From positions 4,526,001 to 4,590,000 of the forward strand of contig OZ245848.1 of NCBI GenBank assembly GCA_965228955.1: a stretch of 64,000 nucleotides of DNA, written 5' to 3'. Origin of the DNA: JANSWY01 sp965228955. Lineage in GTDB: Bacteria > Bacteroidota > Bacteroidia > Cytophagales > Cyclobacteriaceae. Numbering within the stretch: position 1 is the first letter of the stretch; every line of letters starts with the position of its first letter. Under the pieces are notes generated by a model that saw nothing but the letters and a program-made list of their open reading frames with translations, searched no databases and was not told the origin of the DNA. Positions 62,993 to 64,000 of this stretch are shown here, in pieces. The translations under genes were made by a program, and so were the position numbers.

Positions 62993-64000
62993 TTACCTAA
63001 TTATGAATTCTATTCTTCGGTTTTTGCTCCGACCAAATTCAGACTTATTGTCCGCTATGGGTTTTTTGGCTCCAAATCCTTTATATAACAACCGACTTTC
63101 ATCAATACCCTTATCCACTAAATATTGGTAGACTGATTTTGCTCTCGCGGTTGAAAGTTTATTATTATATGAGTCTGATCCTTGATTATCAGTGTGGCCC
63201 TGGATTTCCACCTTAGTACCTGCATTCTCTGAAAGGAAATTCACAAACACATCAAGCTCTGGTTTTGATTCATCCTTAATGTCTGATTTATCAAAATCAA
63301 AAAATACATTTTTCAATGTGCCTATTTGACCTACATTAATTTTTGATAACTCTATATTAATAGTATCTCTAGACAATACATGTTTGGGGTCTTTTAAATC
63401 GAAATTAAACTCCTTATATATATAGCCAATTTTTGTGGCATACAAACCGTAGTTCCCACCCTCATTTAAAACCACAAAATATTCACCTGTAATAGAGTCG
63501 GAAGATACGTTATAACTTTGCTCACTATTTTCAAGATTATAGATTTTGATTTTGGCCCCCAGTGGTTTATTTGTTTTATCATCTGTCACCTTACCAGTCA
63601 GATAAATACTGGAAGTTTTCACTCTGTCTTCAACTGGAATTTCAAACGTGTAAAGCTTACTTTCATACTCCTGATTCTTTTCCGTTTCTTTAGAGAAGAA
63701 TCCTCGTTCTCCATCGGCGGTAACAAATAGAGAAACCTGATCATCTTCATCGTTTAGGGGGTATCCCATATTTCTTGGGGATTCCCAGATTCTATCGTTC
63801 TTCTCTGACATAAAAAGGTCATAACCACCAAAACCGGGGTGACCTTCAGATGAAAAATATAAAGTCAGGTTATTAGGATGAATTGATGGAGTGATATCGT
63901 CGAATTGAGTGTTTATAGTTGGACCAAGGTTTTCTGGAATTGACCATTCATCATTTTCGTCTTGTCTGCTTACCCAAATATCAAGTTTGCCTATTCCTCC
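62993..64000 (-). CDS. OmpA-family protein with PD40 and carboxypeptidase-D-like domains, partial (PorE-like)
   Basis: The frame is open from the window end (5' part missing) to the stop at 62993-62995. Visible domains in order: two or more PD40/WD40-like repeats (DITPSIHPNNLTLYFSSEGH, GGYDLFMSEK), a carboxypeptidase regulatory-like domain (YLTGKVTDDKTNKPLGAKIK), and an OmpA-like peptidoglycan-binding domain (VFFDFDKSDIKDESKPELDV, EIQGHTDNQGSDSYNNKLST, FGRSKNRRIEFIIR). This order matches PorE, a T9SS component that ties the machine to peptidoglycan, but paralogues are frequent, so the role is tentative. Confidence 0.85.
   Translation of the reverse strand, partial: GGIGKLDIWVSRQDENDEWSIPENLGPTINTQFDDITPSIHPNNLTLYFSSEGHPGFGGYDLFMSEKNDRIWESPRNMGYPLNDEDDQVSLFVTADGERGFFSKETEKNQEYESKLYTFEIPVEDRVKTSSIYLTGKVTDDKTNKPLGAKIKIYNLENSEQSYNVSSDSITGEYFVVLNEGGNYGLYATKIGYIYKEFNFDLKDPKHVLSRDTINIELSKINVGQIGTLKNVFFDFDKSDIKDESKPELDVFVNFLSENAGTKVEIQGHTDNQGSDSYNNKLSTARAKSVYQYLVDKGIDESRLLYKGFGAKKPIADNKSEFGRSKNRRIEFIIR

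Overview
The window is a 64 kb stretch of a low-GC chromosome from the phylum Bacteroidota, most likely order Cytophagales and a marine-type lineage; I cannot place it to genus. Support: T9SS C-terminal sorting domains on several secreted proteins, a SusC/SusD pair, TAnnTTTG-type promoters, many DUF families typical of the phylum (GIN/DUF2807, DUF4199, BatA), almost no Shine-Dalgarno sequences, and 16S/23S genes with a normal 3' anti-SD end.

Layout. 1-5.7 kb: start of a secreted protein, an OmpR-type two-component system, a small secreted protein, a tandem sugar-binding-domain protein and a GIN-domain protein. 5.9-8.1 kb: a tight three-gene operon of inorganic pyrophosphatase, a sulfotransferase-like protein and a class IV aminotransferase. 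8.1-11.7 kb: a VOC/DUF1761/DUF1761/SRPBCC operon divergent from a LytS/LytTR two-component pair. 11.7-19.0 kb: small cationic secreted proteins, a second sulfotransferase-like gene, an SF1 helicase, TerB, an AcpH-like protein, CrcB and an acyl-CoA thioesterase. 19.2-26.3 kb: methyltransferase, two GT2 glycosyltransferases, two DUF4199 proteins, a dihydroorotase-like protein lacking metal ligands, and a BatA-domain protein. 26.3-33.1 kb: a complete rRNA operon on the minus strand (16S, tRNA-Ile, tRNA-Ala, 23S, 5S) with tandem promoters, partial 5S duplications and inverted repeats on both sides. 33.1-37.5 kb: purA, STAS, Fur and Rel/Spo. 37.6-43.3 kb: tRNA-Leu, tig, clpP, clpX, lpxB and hldD. 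43.3-64 kb: secreted and outer-membrane proteins, including a large BNR/PKD T9SS protein, an FG-GAP/UnbV protein, a FISUMP protein, a T9SS animal-type heme peroxidase, lipoproteins, SusD, SusC, and a PorE-like OmpA protein running off the end.

How it fits together. The middle (purA-hldD) is housekeeping: purine synthesis beside stringent response, protein folding and proteolysis, and LPS core/lipid A synthesis. The right third is an envelope and secretion region: a SusCD transporter with lipoproteins, followed by T9SS cargo and near the PorE-like protein. The most unusual things are (i) the aminotransferase/sulfotransferase-like gene pair that matches, in order, the two halves of a plant fusion protein; (ii) the repeat architecture around the rRNA operon (inverted arms, a short palindromic element in the spacers, and 121-bp tandem copies of the 5S 3' end plus terminator); and (iii) the dihydroorotase homologue with substituted metal ligands. 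I saw no CRISPR array, phage or intact insertion sequence.
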